A stretch of 64,000 nucleotides of DNA from Castellaniella sp049673105 (GCF_049673105.1 NZ_JBATXG010000001.1:32350-96349); one strand, 5' to 3'. Positions 35,039-45,867 are shown, counted from the first letter of the stretch. Numbers and translations: made by a program. The notes: generated from the letters alone by a model not told the origin.

Positions 35039-36271
35039 ATGTCCGGTGTGCGTCGTTCCTTATTGTTGATTGGCTTGCCCGTTCTCGTGATGCTGGGCGC
35101 CGCCATCTGGTGGCTGAGTCGCCCGACCGCAGCGGTGGCGCCCTCATCGGCAACCGGCGCGCCAACTTTGGTGCGGACAGTCCTGGTGCGTCAGCAGGAC
35201 GTACCCATCCGCTTGCCAGGGCTGGGCGCCGTCCAGGCTTGGGAAAGCGTCACGGTGCGCTCGCGCATCGATGGTCAACTGGAATCTGTGGGCTTCCAGG
35301 AAGGCGATGCAGTGCGGCAGGGGCAGCTCATTGCACAACTGGATGACCGGGTGCAAAAGGCGCAGCTGGCGCAGGCGGTGGCGCAGCTGGATCGCGATCA
35401 GGCTCAACTGGGCAATGCCCGCCAAGACCTGAAACGCTATACCGAACTGGTCCGCCATGCGGCCATTGATCGTCAAACGCTGGATACTCAGCGAGCCCAG
35501 GTGGCGGCGCTGCAGGCCACGGTGCAAGCTGACGAGGCCATGGTCCAGGCGGCTCGTGTGCAGCTGGCCTATACCCGGATCGAAGCGCCGTTTGACGGCC
35601 TCACCGGTGCGCGTCTGGTCGATCCAGGCAATCTGGTGCGGGCAAGCGACGCGCAGGGTTTGGTGGTCATCAATCAGATTGATCCCATTGCCGTCAGCTT
35701 CACGGTCCCGGATATCGCGTATGCGCAGATCCGGATGGCGCTGGATGCGCTCAAGGCCGATCCGGCCGCCTCACGGGCTGGCGAAGGCAATCCCTTGCGC
35801 GCCTTCCAGGTTCAGGTGCTGTCCCAGGGCCAGGCGCAGATGCTGGGAGAAGGCCACTTGGTCCTGATGGACAATCAGATCGATGCCGCCAGCGGCACTT
35901 TGCGGCTGAAGGCCAGGCTGGATAATGCCGCCCACCGTCTATGGCCGGGGCAGACGGTGGACGTGCGCCTGATTCTGGGGGTGCGGCAGGGGGCCTTGGT
36001 CGTGCCCGATCCTGCCGTGCAGCGCGGGGCGCAGGGCCTGTTTGTCTACGTCGTGGGCCAGGACGATGCGGTGCAGACACACCCCGTCCAGGTGCTGGTG
36101 TCTCAGGACGGTTTCAGTGTCATCGCCCAGGGCCTGGCGGCAGGCGATCGTGTCGTGGTGGATGGGCAGTATCGCTTGCGACCCGGCATGCGGGTCGCCG
36201 AGGTCCAGGACAGTCATGCCGGCGCCCCGCCGGGTCCGCAGTCCGCGGGCGGCAAGCCTGCGGGTTCCTGA
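35039..36271 (+). CDS. RND efflux periplasmic adaptor, MdtA type
   Basis: A 410-residue membrane fusion protein. An N-terminal anchor (SLLLIGLPVLVMLGAAIWWL) is followed by a lipoyl domain half, a coiled-coil hairpin (about residues 100-180, KAQLAQAVAQLDRDQAQLGNARQDL) and beta-barrel domains; YTRIEAPFDGLTGARLVDPGNLV is the adaptor signature. It bridges the inner-membrane pump and an outer-membrane channel. The pump gene starts ten bases later. No TetR regulator or outer-membrane factor is adjacent. Confidence 0.9.
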   Translation: MSGVRRSLLLIGLPVLVMLGAAIWWLSRPTAAVAPSSATGAPTLVRTVLVRQQDVPIRLPGLGAVQAWESVTVRSRIDGQLESVGFQEGDAVRQGQLIAQLDDRVQKAQLAQAVAQLDRDQAQLGNARQDLKRYTELVRHAAIDRQTLDTQRAQVAALQATVQADEAMVQAARVQLAYTRIEAPFDGLTGARLVDPGNLVRASDAQGLVVINQIDPIAVSFTVPDIAYAQIRMALDALKADPAASRAGEGNPLRAFQVQVLSQGQAQMLGEGHLVLMDNQIDAASGTLRLKARLDNAAHRLWPGQTVDVRLILGVRQGALVVPDPAVQRGAQGLFVYVVGQDDAVQTHPVQVLVSQDGFSVIAQGLAAGDRVVVDGQYRLRPGMRVAEVQDSHAGAPPGPQSAGGKPAGS

Positions 36272-36280
36272 GCATCGGTC

Positions 36281-39200
36281 ATGGTGAATATTTCCACGCC
36301 TTTCATCCAGCGGCCCATCGGCACTTCGCTGCTGGCGCTGGCCTTGTTTCTGGTGGGGCTGGCCGTGTTTTCGCTGCTGCCGGTGGCACCTTTGCCGCAG
36401 GTCGATTTTCCGACCATCCAGGTCACGGCCAAACTGCCCGGCGGCAGCCCGGAAACCATGGCGACCAGCGTGGCCCAGCCCTTGGAGCGGCAGTTTTCCA
36501 CGATTCCGGGCCTGACCCAGATGAGTTCGGAAAATACGCTGGGGGCATCGCGCATTACGCTGCAATTCGATCTGGATCGGGACATCGATGGCGCCGCCTT
36601 GGATGTGCAGACGTCCATTGCCGCGGCGGCCCGTCAGCTGCCGTCCAACATGCCGAATCCGCCGACCTTTCGCAAGGTCAATCCGGCGGATTTTTCCATT
36701 TTGCTGTTATCGGTGCAATCCGATGTGCTGCCGGTCACGGTAGTGAATGACTATGCCGATAACATCCTGGCGCAGCAATTGTCGCGGGTGGAAGGGGTCG
36801 GGCAGGTCAATATCTTCGGCCAGCAAAAGCCTGCCATCCGCGTCCAGGTCGATCCGCGCAAGATCGCCGCATTGGGGCTGGATCTGGAGTCGATCCGGGG
36901 GGTGATCGCCACCACGACGGTCAGCCAGCCGACGGGTACGGTCGATAGCGCCCGACAAAGCTATACCATCTACACCAATGACCAGTTGGTGGATGTGGAC
37001 GAGTGGAACGACGCGATCGTTGCCTGGCGCCAAGGCGCGCCCGTGCGGGTGCGCGATATCGGGCAGGCCGTTCACGGGCCGGAGGACACCAAGCAGGCCG
37101 CCTGGGCGTTTGCCGGTCTCGGGGCGGGACCGGACGATGTGGCGGCGGATGGCCGTTCGCTGGTGGTGGGGGTGACCAAGCAGCCGGGGGCGAACGTGAT
37201 CGACACGGTGGCCCGCATCCGCGCCGAACTGCCGAAGCTGATGGCGGCCATGCCGGCCAGCGTTCGCGTCAGCACCTTGCTGGACCGCACGCAGAACATC
37301 CAGGCCTCGGTGCACGAGGTCGAGTTCACGCTGATCCTGTCGATCGTGCTGGTGGTGCTGGTCATTTTCATGTTCCTGCGTAATCTGGCCGGCACCCTGA
37401 TCGCCAGTGTGACCGTGCCGCTGGTGTTGATGGGAACCTTTGCCCTGATGTATCTGGCGGGCTACAGCCTGGATAATCTGTCGCTCATGGCCCTGACGAT
37501 CTCGGTCGGCTTCATCGTCGACGATGCCGTCGTCATGCTGGAAAACATCTGGCGTCACGTCGAAGAAGGCATGCGGCCCATGGAGGCCGCTATTCGCGGG
37601 GCGCGGGAAATCGGCTTTACCATCGTGTCGATTTCCGTGTCGCTGGTCGCCGTGTTCATCCCGCTGTTGCTGATGGGCGGCATCGTGGGGCGACTGTTTC
37701 GGGAATTCGCCGTGACCGTGGTCATGACCATCGGGATTTCGGTGTTGGTGACGCTCACGCTGACGCCCATGCTCTGTTCACGCTTTCTGCGCGATCTGCA
37801 GCATGCCCGGCACGGACGCGTCTACCATGCCTTTGAACGCGGTTTCGAGGCGCTGTTGGGCGTCTATCGGCGCAGCCTGGACGTGGTGTTGAATCATCCC
37901 TTTCTGACGCTGTGCGCGTTTCTGGCTACTTTGGTCGCCTCGGTGGCGCTGTTGGTGACCATCCCCAAAGGCTTCTTTCCGCAGCAGGACACCGGGGCCC
38001 TCTTCGGGCTGGCGGAATCCTCGCAGGATAGCTCTTTCGAGGCCATGAACGTCCATATGATGGCCTTGGCCGATGTGCTGCGCCAGGACCCGGACATTGC
38101 TTCCTTTGGCATGACCAGCAATGCGCCGACCTTCAATACCGGGCGTTTTTTCATCAGCCTGAAGCCGCGCAGCGCGGGGCGCACGGATTCCGCCGATGCC
38201 GTCATCCGGCGCTTGAACCCGAAACTGGCGAAAGTGCCCGGTGTGCGCCTGTTCCTGCAGGCCGGGCAGGACATCAATGTGGGCGGACGGATGTCGCGCA
38301 CGCAGTATCAGTACACGCTGACTAGCGCCGATCTGAACGAACTCAATGATTGGGCCCCCCGTCTGCTGGACCGTTTCCGCACCTTGGCGCCGCTGACTGA
38401 TTTGGCGACCGATCAGCAAAACAGCGCCAATACCGCCGTGGTGACCATCGACCGGGCGCGCGCCGCCATGTTCGGCATCACGCCATCGCTGATCGATCAC
38501 ACGATTTACGATGCCCTGGGCCAGCGTCAGGTGGCGCAGTTCTTCACCCAGATCAACAGCTACAACGTGGTGCTGGAAATCACGCCCGAATGGCAACGCG
38601 ACCCGGATGTGTTTTCTCATCTGTACATCACGTCGCCGCTGACGGGTCAGCAGGTGCCTTTGTCCAGCCTGGTCAAGGTAGACACCTCGCAGACCGGTTA
38701 TCTGTCCATCAGTCACCAGGGGCAATTCCCGGCGGTGACCATTTCCTTCAATCTGGCGAGTGGCTATTCCCTGGGGCAGGCGGTGGACGCCATTGCGCAG
38801 GCTCAGGCCCAGATGGCGGTGCCGATCTCGTTGCAGGGGTCGTTCCAGGGAACGGCGCAGGCTTTTCAGGAATCGTTGGCCACGCAGCCCTATCTGATCG
38901 TGGCTGCTCTGGTCGCGGTGTATATCGTGCTGGGCCTGCTGTACGAAAGCTACATCCATCCTTTGACGATTCTGTCCACGCTACCCGCAGCCGGGGTGGG
39001 CGCTTTGCTGATCCTGATGATCAACGGCATGGATTTCAACGTGATCGCTCTGATCGGCATTTTGCTGCTGATCGGCATCGTGAAGAAAAACGGCATCTTG
39101 CTGATCGATTTCGCGATCGTGGCCGAGCGCGAACAGGGGCTGTCATCACGTGAAGCCATCTATCAGGCCTGTCTGCTGCGTTTCCGGCCCATTCTGATGA

Positions 39201-39460
39201 CGACGCTGTGCGCCCTGTTTGCGGGCTTGCCGCTGATGTTGGGCAGCGGGGCGGGGTCGGAATTGCGCCAGCCACTGGGCTACACCATGGTGGGTGGCCT
39301 GATCCTGTCCCAGGTGCTGACGCTGTACACGACGCCGGTCATCTATCTGTATCTGGATCGCCTCCATCACCATTATGTGCGGGGGCGGGCGTTGAAGCAG
39401 GCTCGGCGGCTGCGCAGTCGTCGGGTGGCCGCTCGTGTGGCAGGGCCGGCGGGCCGGTGA
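36281..39460 (+). CDS. RND efflux pump, MdtB/MdtC type
   Basis: A 1059-residue proton-driven drug exporter with twelve predicted helices and two large periplasmic loops. It starts MVNISTPFIQRPIGTSLLALAL. The proton-relay DD is in VGFIVDDAVVMLENIWRHVE, and the second half repeats the layout (LIGILLLIGIVKKNGILLIDFAI with the Lys). PLPQVDFPTIQVTAKLPGGSPETM is typical of the MdtBC branch. One pump gene is present, where E. coli has mdtB plus mdtC; here a homotrimer is likely. Confidence 0.92.
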   Translation: MVNISTPFIQRPIGTSLLALALFLVGLAVFSLLPVAPLPQVDFPTIQVTAKLPGGSPETMATSVAQPLERQFSTIPGLTQMSSENTLGASRITLQFDLDRDIDGAALDVQTSIAAAARQLPSNMPNPPTFRKVNPADFSILLLSVQSDVLPVTVVNDYADNILAQQLSRVEGVGQVNIFGQQKPAIRVQVDPRKIAALGLDLESIRGVIATTTVSQPTGTVDSARQSYTIYTNDQLVDVDEWNDAIVAWRQGAPVRVRDIGQAVHGPEDTKQAAWAFAGLGAGPDDVAADGRSLVVGVTKQPGANVIDTVARIRAELPKLMAAMPASVRVSTLLDRTQNIQASVHEVEFTLILSIVLVVLVIFMFLRNLAGTLIASVTVPLVLMGTFALMYLAGYSLDNLSLMALTISVGFIVDDAVVMLENIWRHVEEGMRPMEAAIRGAREIGFTIVSISVSLVAVFIPLLLMGGIVGRLFREFAVTVVMTIGISVLVTLTLTPMLCSRFLRDLQHARHGRVYHAFERGFEALLGVYRRSLDVVLNHPFLTLCAFLATLVASVALLVTIPKGFFPQQDTGALFGLAESSQDSSFEAMNVHMMALADVLRQDPDIASFGMTSNAPTFNTGRFFISLKPRSAGRTDSADAVIRRLNPKLAKVPGVRLFLQAGQDINVGGRMSRTQYQYTLTSADLNELNDWAPRLLDRFRTLAPLTDLATDQQNSANTAVVTIDRARAAMFGITPSLIDHTIYDALGQRQVAQFFTQINSYNVVLEITPEWQRDPDVFSHLYITSPLTGQQVPLSSLVKVDTSQTGYLSISHQGQFPAVTISFNLASGYSLGQAVDAIAQAQAQMAVPISLQGSFQGTAQAFQESLATQPYLIVAALVAVYIVLGLLYESYIHPLTILSTLPAAGVGALLILMINGMDFNVIALIGILLLIGIVKKNGILLIDFAIVAEREQGLSSREAIYQACLLRFRPILMTTLCALFAGLPLMLGSGAGSELRQPLGYTMVGGLILSQVLTLYTTPVIYLYLDRLHHHYVRGRALKQARRLRSRRVAARVAGPAGR

Positions 39461-39529
39461 CCGCTCCCTGCGCATCCCGCCCGTATGACCGGATCCATCA
39501 TGGACCCGGCCCGGCGGTGTAACCCTGAA

Positions 39530-40576
<1,047 letters not shown>

Positions 40577-40599
40577 GGGCGCTTTGGGAAAGGAAGGAA

Positions 40600-41331
40600 T
40601 CAGTGCGCGGCCGGTTCGATCCAGACGCCGCCTCGAAGAATTTGATGCGGATAGAACCGCGACTTGTAAGCCATTTTACGGCTTTCGGCAATCCAGTAGC
40701 CCAGGTACAGCCAGGGCAGCCCCAGGCGCCGGCAGTAGTCCAGTTGCCACAGGATCCCGTAGGTGCCCAGGCTGCCGCGCCAATCCGGGTCGTAGAAAGT
40801 GTAGACCGCCGAAATGCCGTGATCGATGCGGTCCATGATGGACACCATGCGCAGGGTGCCTTGCGCATCGTGGAATTCGGCCATTTCAGTCTGCACGCGG
40901 CTGGTCAGCAGGAATTGGGTGTACTGGGCCTGGTCGTCCTGGTCCATGCCGGCGCCGGGGTGGCGCTGCTGTTGGTAACGCAGGTACAGATCAAAATGCC
41001 GGGCATCCCAGTGCAAGGGCGCCAACTGCACGGACAGCGCCGTCTGCATGCGCTGCCAGAGTTTGCGCTGGGTGCGGTCGCGTCGAAAGCGGTGCACGTC
41101 GACCCGTAGCGGAATGCAGGCTTGGCAGCCGCTGCAGGCGGGGCGGTAGGTGAACAGGCCGCTACGGCGGAAACCCTGTTCGATCAGGCGTGAATACGCG
41201 GTGTCGTCCACCAGATGCGCGGGGGCGGCGACTTCGGACCGCGCCATGCGTCCGGGCAGGTAGCTGCAGGGGTAGGCCGCTGTGGTGTAGAACTGCAGGC
41301 GGCGGAAAATCGATTCGCTGGGTTTGCTCAT
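40600..41331 (-). CDS. bpt: Aspartate/glutamate leucyltransferase Bpt
   Basis: A 243-residue homologue of eukaryotic arginyltransferase ATE1. In bacteria Bpt adds Leu to proteins with N-terminal Asp or Glu, marking them for ClpS/ClpAP. The N-domain has FYTTAAYPCSYLPGR and SGLFTYRPACSGCQACIPLRVDV with the CxxC pair; the C-domain has QFLLTSRVQTEMAEF and GTYGILWQLDYCRRLGLPWLYLGYWI. It lies between aat and pyrD. Confidence 0.95.
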   Translation of the reverse strand: MSKPSESIFRRLQFYTTAAYPCSYLPGRMARSEVAAPAHLVDDTAYSRLIEQGFRRSGLFTYRPACSGCQACIPLRVDVHRFRRDRTQRKLWQRMQTALSVQLAPLHWDARHFDLYLRYQQQRHPGAGMDQDDQAQYTQFLLTSRVQTEMAEFHDAQGTLRMVSIMDRIDHGISAVYTFYDPDWRGSLGTYGILWQLDYCRRLGLPWLYLGYWIAESRKMAYKSRFYPHQILRGGVWIEPAAH

Positions 41332-41415
41332 GGCATGGGCCGGAATTCCTGTCGACTCATTGTGACACCGGCCGTTGGCGCTGACCAGTCTCTGCGGTGT
41401 GTCTGATTCCGGGGT

Positions 41416-42243
41416 TCAGCCCGATGGCGGGGTGTGATCCGCGATCAGGCGGCCATCGGCCAACAGGCGACCGCGTCCCCAGATGGGCGCAGGCGCGTCG
41501 CGGCCATCGGCCAGCAGGTCCAGGAACTGCGCCCGCGGGATGGGGCGCGCGCCCAAGCTGGCCAGATGCGGCGTTTCCTGCTGACAGTCGATCCAGGGAA
41601 CCCCCTGGGTCTGCAGATAGCGCACCAGGTAGGCCAGAGCGACCTTGCTGGCGTCCGTGGCCAGACTGAACATGGATTCCCCGAAGAAGCAGCGCCCCAG
41701 ACTGACGCCGTACAGGCCGCCGGCCAGCCGACCGTCGATCCAGGTTTCGACGCTGTGGACTCGCCCCATTCGATGCCAGGCGGCATAGACCTGCATGATG
41801 TCCGGCGTGATCCAGGTGGCGTCGTGCATGTCTGTGGGAACTGCCTCGTATTGGCCCAGGCGCGCCGCTCCCAGACTGATCCGGGGGGCGCCCCGATGCG
41901 CGCAGTGGGCGATGACATCGGAGAAAGCCTGATTCAACGTGACGCACAGCGATCCGGCTGCCGTATGCGACGGCGTGTCGTCTGCCGGGTCGCGCCCGAA
42001 CTGGCGGATGCGTTTGTTCAGGGAACGGCTGATGCGCAGATCCTGGCAGCGCAGGATCATGCGTGGGTCGGGGCTCCACCAGAGCACCGGCTCGCCTGGG
42101 CTGTACCAGGGGAACAGGCTTTTGCGGTAGGCTTCCTGCAGCCGTGCGGGCGACAGATCCCGCCCCGCAGCCACCAGGCCATCGGGGGACGTCCGGCTGA
42201 TGTCGGGCAGGGGCGTATCCGGTTCAACCCAGGCAATCGGCAT
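41416..42243 (-). CDS. aat: Leucyl/phenylalanyl-tRNA-protein transferase
   Basis: A 275-residue N-degron enzyme that adds Leu or Phe to proteins with N-terminal Lys or Arg. Signature stretches are GLVAAGRDLSPARLQEAYRK, FPWYSPGEPVLWWSPDPRMIL, WITPDIMQVYAAWHRMGRVHSVE and LAGGLYGVSLGRCFFGESMFS. With bpt next to it, both known bacterial N-terminal tagging routes are encoded together. Its start is close to the end of the Nudix gene. Confidence 0.95.
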   Translation of the reverse strand: MPIAWVEPDTPLPDISRTSPDGLVAAGRDLSPARLQEAYRKSLFPWYSPGEPVLWWSPDPRMILRCQDLRISRSLNKRIRQFGRDPADDTPSHTAAGSLCVTLNQAFSDVIAHCAHRGAPRISLGAARLGQYEAVPTDMHDATWITPDIMQVYAAWHRMGRVHSVETWIDGRLAGGLYGVSLGRCFFGESMFSLATDASKVALAYLVRYLQTQGVPWIDCQQETPHLASLGARPIPRAQFLDLLADGRDAPAPIWGRGRLLADGRLIADHTPPSG

Positions 42244-42279
42244 GGTGCGGACTCGTTGGCAGGAGAGCGATCCGGCGGG

Positions 42280-42867
42280 TTAGTCGGGAAATTTCAGGTC
42301 GATCGCATAATGGCGGATCGGAAAACTGCCCCGCTGATGATCCTGCAGATAGTGTTTCAGCGTCGTGCTGACCGTACGAAACGCCATGTCGTGCCAGGGA
42401 ATGGCGTCCAGATCGAAGAACGCGGCTTCCAGGGTTTCCGGGCCGGGCGCCAATTGCGGGTCCAGGACCTCGGCCAGATAGAACAGATGGACCTGATTGA
42501 CCGACGGCACGTCGATCACCGTATACAGGGATTGAACCTGGATCCGCACGCCGGATTCTTCCTGGTTTTCCCTGGCGGCGCCCTGTGCCGTGGTTTCGCC
42601 CAGTTCCATGAAGCCGGCAGGCAGGGTCCATTTGCCGTAGCGCGGTTCGATGGCGCGGCGACACAGCAGAACCTGATCGCCCAGGATCGGCACGACGCCG
42701 ACCACATTGCGCGGGTTCTGGTAGTGCACCGCCCCGCAGTGGGTGCACAGATCCCGGATGCGGGTGTCGTCCGGCGGAATCTCGTGGACCAGCGCGTGCC
42801 CGCATTGTGAGCAGTATTGTTGCGAGCGGGGCGCGGGGTGATAGAAAGCAGGGTCGGACGAGTTCAT
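42280..42867 (-). CDS. Nudix hydrolase with N-terminal zinc ribbon
   Basis: A 195-residue protein. Two CxxC pairs (YCSQCGHAL and LCTHCGAVHY) form a zinc ribbon at residues 18-48. The Nudix box GFMELGETTAQGAARENQEESGV fits G-x5-E-x7-REUxEExGU. This layout resembles NudC-like and related pyrophosphatases, but it is shorter than NudC and the substrate is unknown. Confidence 0.88.
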   Translation of the reverse strand: MNSSDPAFYHPAPRSQQYCSQCGHALVHEIPPDDTRIRDLCTHCGAVHYQNPRNVVGVVPILGDQVLLCRRAIEPRYGKWTLPAGFMELGETTAQGAARENQEESGVRIQVQSLYTVIDVPSVNQVHLFYLAEVLDPQLAPGPETLEAAFFDLDAIPWHDMAFRTVSTTLKHYLQDHQRGSFPIRHYAIDLKFPD

Positions 42868-42910
42868 GCGCTGATTTTAGCGTGCCGCCCAAGGCGTGGG
42901 GGCGCGGATG

Positions 42911-43552
42911 TCAGGCGTCGCCGGGGGATGGGGCTGTCGGGCGGTGGACGAAACCCAGCACGGATGCCGCAGTGCCCGCCCGCAGCCGGCCCAGCGGCGC
43001 TGCCGGACAGGAATCGCCCAGGCGGATGCTGAGCCTCGCAGCATCCAGGGCCTGGGGTGGATCGTTGTCTTCCAGCCAGGCGCTGAGCGTTTGACCGTCG
43101 TCGGTGCGCAGCGCATCGATCACCTGGATCAGATCCCGGTCGGTGATCAGCCCGGCGCCCTGATCGGACTGCGCATACAGATGGCCGCCGTCGTCCAGCC
43201 ACCAGCGGATGATGGGACCATAGGGCTGATCCGTGTGGGTCAGCAAAGCGAGTGCAGTAGAGGTATCCGACGACGTGCGCAGGATCCACGGGGCGCCGTC
43301 CAGGCGCACGTAGACGCGCTGCGGGCCGTTCTGGAAGAACCAGCGGCCCTGATCGTCGGACTGATAGTTGCGTTTGATGAAGGCGAGGATTTGCGGGTTG
43401 GTAATGGGTTCGCCGGGTTCTTCGTCCGGCACGCCCCAGGCCTGGCCATGCGGATGCAGCAGCCATTGCCCCCGGCGAGACAGGGACAGCCAGCCGTAGG
43501 CCGCCGGCACGTTGGGCCAGCGGGCCAGGGCGGCCAGTACCTGTTCGTCCAT
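42911..43552 (-). CDS. Conserved hypothetical protein, about 213 residues
   Basis: A soluble protein without signal peptide or membrane segments. It contains GWLSLSRRGQWLLHPHGQAWG, RWFFQNGPQRVYVRLDGAPWILRT and IIRWWLDDGGHLYA, which look like a beta-rich binding fold with many Trp. Its ATG overlaps the stop of the 75-residue protein upstream (TAATG), so they are translationally coupled. It resembles unannotated proteins of Burkholderiales; I cannot assign a function. Confidence 0.7.
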   Translation of the reverse strand: MDEQVLAALARWPNVPAAYGWLSLSRRGQWLLHPHGQAWGVPDEEPGEPITNPQILAFIKRNYQSDDQGRWFFQNGPQRVYVRLDGAPWILRTSSDTSTALALLTHTDQPYGPIIRWWLDDGGHLYAQSDQGAGLITDRDLIQVIDALRTDDGQTLSAWLEDNDPPQALDAARLSIRLGDSCPAAPLGRLRAGTAASVLGFVHRPTAPSPGDA

Positions 43553-43779
43553 TATTTCCAGTAGCCGTTGGCGGCGGCGATCGTCTGGAAATTGGTCGCC
43601 ACGACCTGGGAGGAGGCGATCAGGGCGTTGGCGTCCTCGCCGTAGACGGGGCGCAGTTTGTCGCGGACCTCGGCCGAGGGTTGCGTGTATTTGACACCCA
43701 TGCGCGCCAATTTAAGGGCCAGTTCGAACCCTGCTTGCGGGGTGGGGGTGATGAGCGTCGTGAGCCAGGTATCAGCCAT
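43552..43779 (-). CDS. Small conserved hypothetical protein, 75 residues
   Basis: It starts MADTWLTTLITPTPQAGFEL after a strong AGGAGGA site and ends IAAANGYWK. It is a single soluble, mostly helical domain with no recognised motif. Coupled by overlap with the 213-residue protein downstream, the pair probably works together. An upstream in-frame start at 43866 is unlikely given the ribosome binding site at 43779. Confidence 0.7.
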   Translation of the reverse strand: MADTWLTTLITPTPQAGFELALKLARMGVKYTQPSAEVRDKLRPVYGEDANALIASSQVVATNFQTIAAANGYWK

Positions 43780-43922
43780 GTGTGTGTCCTCCTGTTGTGA
43801 TGGTCTCGCAAGGATGGCATGAAAACAATCGGTTTGCAGGGATCCGGCAGAGATCCGTAGGGGCATTTTGCCGAAGGAGCGGGCGTAGAATGGAGGTTTA
43901 TCTGGATCATCGGGAAGCCGTC

Positions 43923-45377
43923 ATGGATACCGCCATTGGCACCGGCCTGAACGCCGCCGTCTTGCAGGATTTCGTCGATACGCAGTGGGACCGGGAAATC
44001 GTTCCCGCCCTGAAACATTACATCGCGATTCCTGCCAAAAGTCCGGGCTTTGACCCTGACTGGGCGCAGCACGGCCATATCGACCAGGTCGTGCGCGATG
44101 CTGCGCAGTGGCTGGAATCCCGGCCTGTCGCGGGGCTGAAGGTCGAAATCCTGCGCCTGCCGGGCCGCACACCGGTGCTGTTTTTCGAGGCCCCGGCCAC
44201 GCGTCCGGATCAGGGCGATGCCGTGTTGATGTACGGTCACCTGGACAAGCAGCCCGAATTTTCCGGTTGGCGCGCGGGCTTGGGTCCCTGGCAGCCGGTC
44301 ATGCGCGATGGAAAACTCTATGGGCGCGGCGGTGCGGATGACGGCTATGCCGTGTACGCCTCATTGACGGCAATCGAGGCCCTGGACCGCCAGGGCGTAC
44401 CCCGCCCGCGCTGCGTGGGGCTGATCGAAACCTGCGAGGAATCCGGCAGTTACGATCTACTGCCCTATGTCGATGCCTTGCGGGACCGCTTGGGCCGCGT
44501 GGCGCTGGTCGTCTGCCTGGATTCCGGGGCTGGCAACTACGACCAGCTCTGGATGACGACGTCTTTGCGCGGACTGGTGTCGGGGACGCTGGAAGTCCAG
44601 GTGCTGGACGAGGGCGTGCATTCGGGTGACGCCAGCGGCGTGGTGCCGTCCAGCTTCCGGATCTTGCGTCATCTGCTCGATCGCCTGGAAGACAGCGGCA
44701 CGGGCCGTGTGCTGCCCGGCAGCTTTCACTGCGATATTCCGGTCGAACGCCAGGATCAGGCCCGCGAGGCGGCCCGTATCCTGGGCGACGAGGTCTGGCG
44801 GCGCTTTCCCTGGGCCTGCGGCGCCGATCAGGCGTTGGTCCTGCCCATGACTCGCGATCCCCAGCAGGCCATGTTGAACCGCACCTGGCGGCCTGCTTTG
44901 TCAGTGACCGGGGCCGAGGGCTTGCCGCCCTTGTCCGACGCCGGGAATGTCCTGCGACCGCGCACGGCGTTCAAGCTGTCCTTGCGCCTGCCGCCCCTGG
45001 TGGATGCCGTGGCGGCGGCGCAGACGCTGAAATCGCTGCTGGAACAGGATGCGCCCTATCAGGCGCGGGTGTTGTTTCAGCCGGATGTTGGGGCGGCCAG
45101 CGGCTGGAATGCCCCGGCATCCCCGCCCTGGTTGCTGAGTGCGCTGGATGCCGCGTCCCGGCAGTATTTCGGGGCGCCCTGCGGCTACATCGGACAGGGC
45201 GGCACGATTCCGCTGATGAATCTGCTGCTGCAGGGTTTCCCGGCGGCGCAATTCATGGTCTGCGGGGTGCTGGGGCCGCAATCCAACGCCCACGGCCCGA
45301 ATGAATTCCTGCATGTGCCCTATGCCAAACGGCTGACGGCGGCGATTGCGCAGGCGATGGCGGCGTTGCCTGCCTGA
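43923..45377 (+). CDS. M20-family metallopeptidase, CNDP dipeptidase type
   Basis: A 484-residue zinc peptidase. Metal ligands are in MYGHLDKQPEFSGW (His, Asp), YGRGGADDGYAVY (bridging Asp), ETCEESGSYDL (catalytic Glu pair), VCLDSGAGNYDQ (Asp) and the late NAHGPNEFLHVPY (His). GGTIPLMNLLLQGFP is also present. This arrangement matches carnosinase-like dipeptidases. A start at 43890 is also possible. The dipeptide substrate is not deducible. Confidence 0.9.
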   Translation: MDTAIGTGLNAAVLQDFVDTQWDREIVPALKHYIAIPAKSPGFDPDWAQHGHIDQVVRDAAQWLESRPVAGLKVEILRLPGRTPVLFFEAPATRPDQGDAVLMYGHLDKQPEFSGWRAGLGPWQPVMRDGKLYGRGGADDGYAVYASLTAIEALDRQGVPRPRCVGLIETCEESGSYDLLPYVDALRDRLGRVALVVCLDSGAGNYDQLWMTTSLRGLVSGTLEVQVLDEGVHSGDASGVVPSSFRILRHLLDRLEDSGTGRVLPGSFHCDIPVERQDQAREAARILGDEVWRRFPWACGADQALVLPMTRDPQQAMLNRTWRPALSVTGAEGLPPLSDAGNVLRPRTAFKLSLRLPPLVDAVAAAQTLKSLLEQDAPYQARVLFQPDVGAASGWNAPASPPWLLSALDAASRQYFGAPCGYIGQGGTIPLMNLLLQGFPAAQFMVCGVLGPQSNAHGPNEFLHVPYAKRLTAAIAQAMAALPA

Positions 45378-45405
45378 TCCGTAGGGTGCTCCTGCGCTCG
45401 GCCAA

Positions 45406-45867
45406 TCACAGCGCCAGCTGCCCCGCCGTCATCTGCTGGGCCTGATCCAGCTTCATGTTCCGCAGCATGCTGGCCAGTTTCTGAGTGGTCTGTATCAGGG
45501 CGCCGTTCACGGACGATATTTGGGCCTGCAGCTGCAGCAGCCGCGTCCGTTTTGCTTCCGCCGGCATCTGTTTGTCGGCCTGAATCTGCTGCAGTTCCCG
45601 CATCAGCCGGTTCAGCGTTTCCCGTAAATCCCGGATGGCCCGCAACAGATTCTTGACCCCATCGGGCAGGTCGCTGTCTTCGATGTCCTGGTAGCGGCTT
45701 TTCGCCCCGTGGGTCTTGGACAGCAGCTGTCCCAGGCCCGAGATGGAACTCTGGGCCGATAAGGGCGGGGGCAACAGGTGCGCGCCGCCCGAGGCGACCG
45801 GGCTGTCTGCAGCGGCACGGTCAACCACAGGGCGCAAGGCGGAAGAGAGCGCTTCAAGCGGAATCAT
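45406..45867 (-). CDS. Hypothetical coiled-coil protein, 153 residues
   Basis: It starts MIPLEALSSALRPVVDRAAAD. A Ser/Pro-rich N-terminal third is followed from about residue 60 by a heptad-rich helical region (LLRAIRDLRETLNRLMRELQQIQADK, then LLQLQAQISSVNGALIQTTQKLASML). No membrane segment or signal peptide is seen. A longer frame would extend into the tRNA-Cys gene and is rejected. The ribosome site is weak. I do not recognise the family; helical secretion-linked or structural proteins look similar. Confidence 0.5.
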   Translation of the reverse strand: MIPLEALSSALRPVVDRAAADSPVASGGAHLLPPPLSAQSSISGLGQLLSKTHGAKSRYQDIEDSDLPDGVKNLLRAIRDLRETLNRLMRELQQIQADKQMPAEAKRTRLLQLQAQISSVNGALIQTTQKLASMLRNMKLDQAQQMTAGQLAL

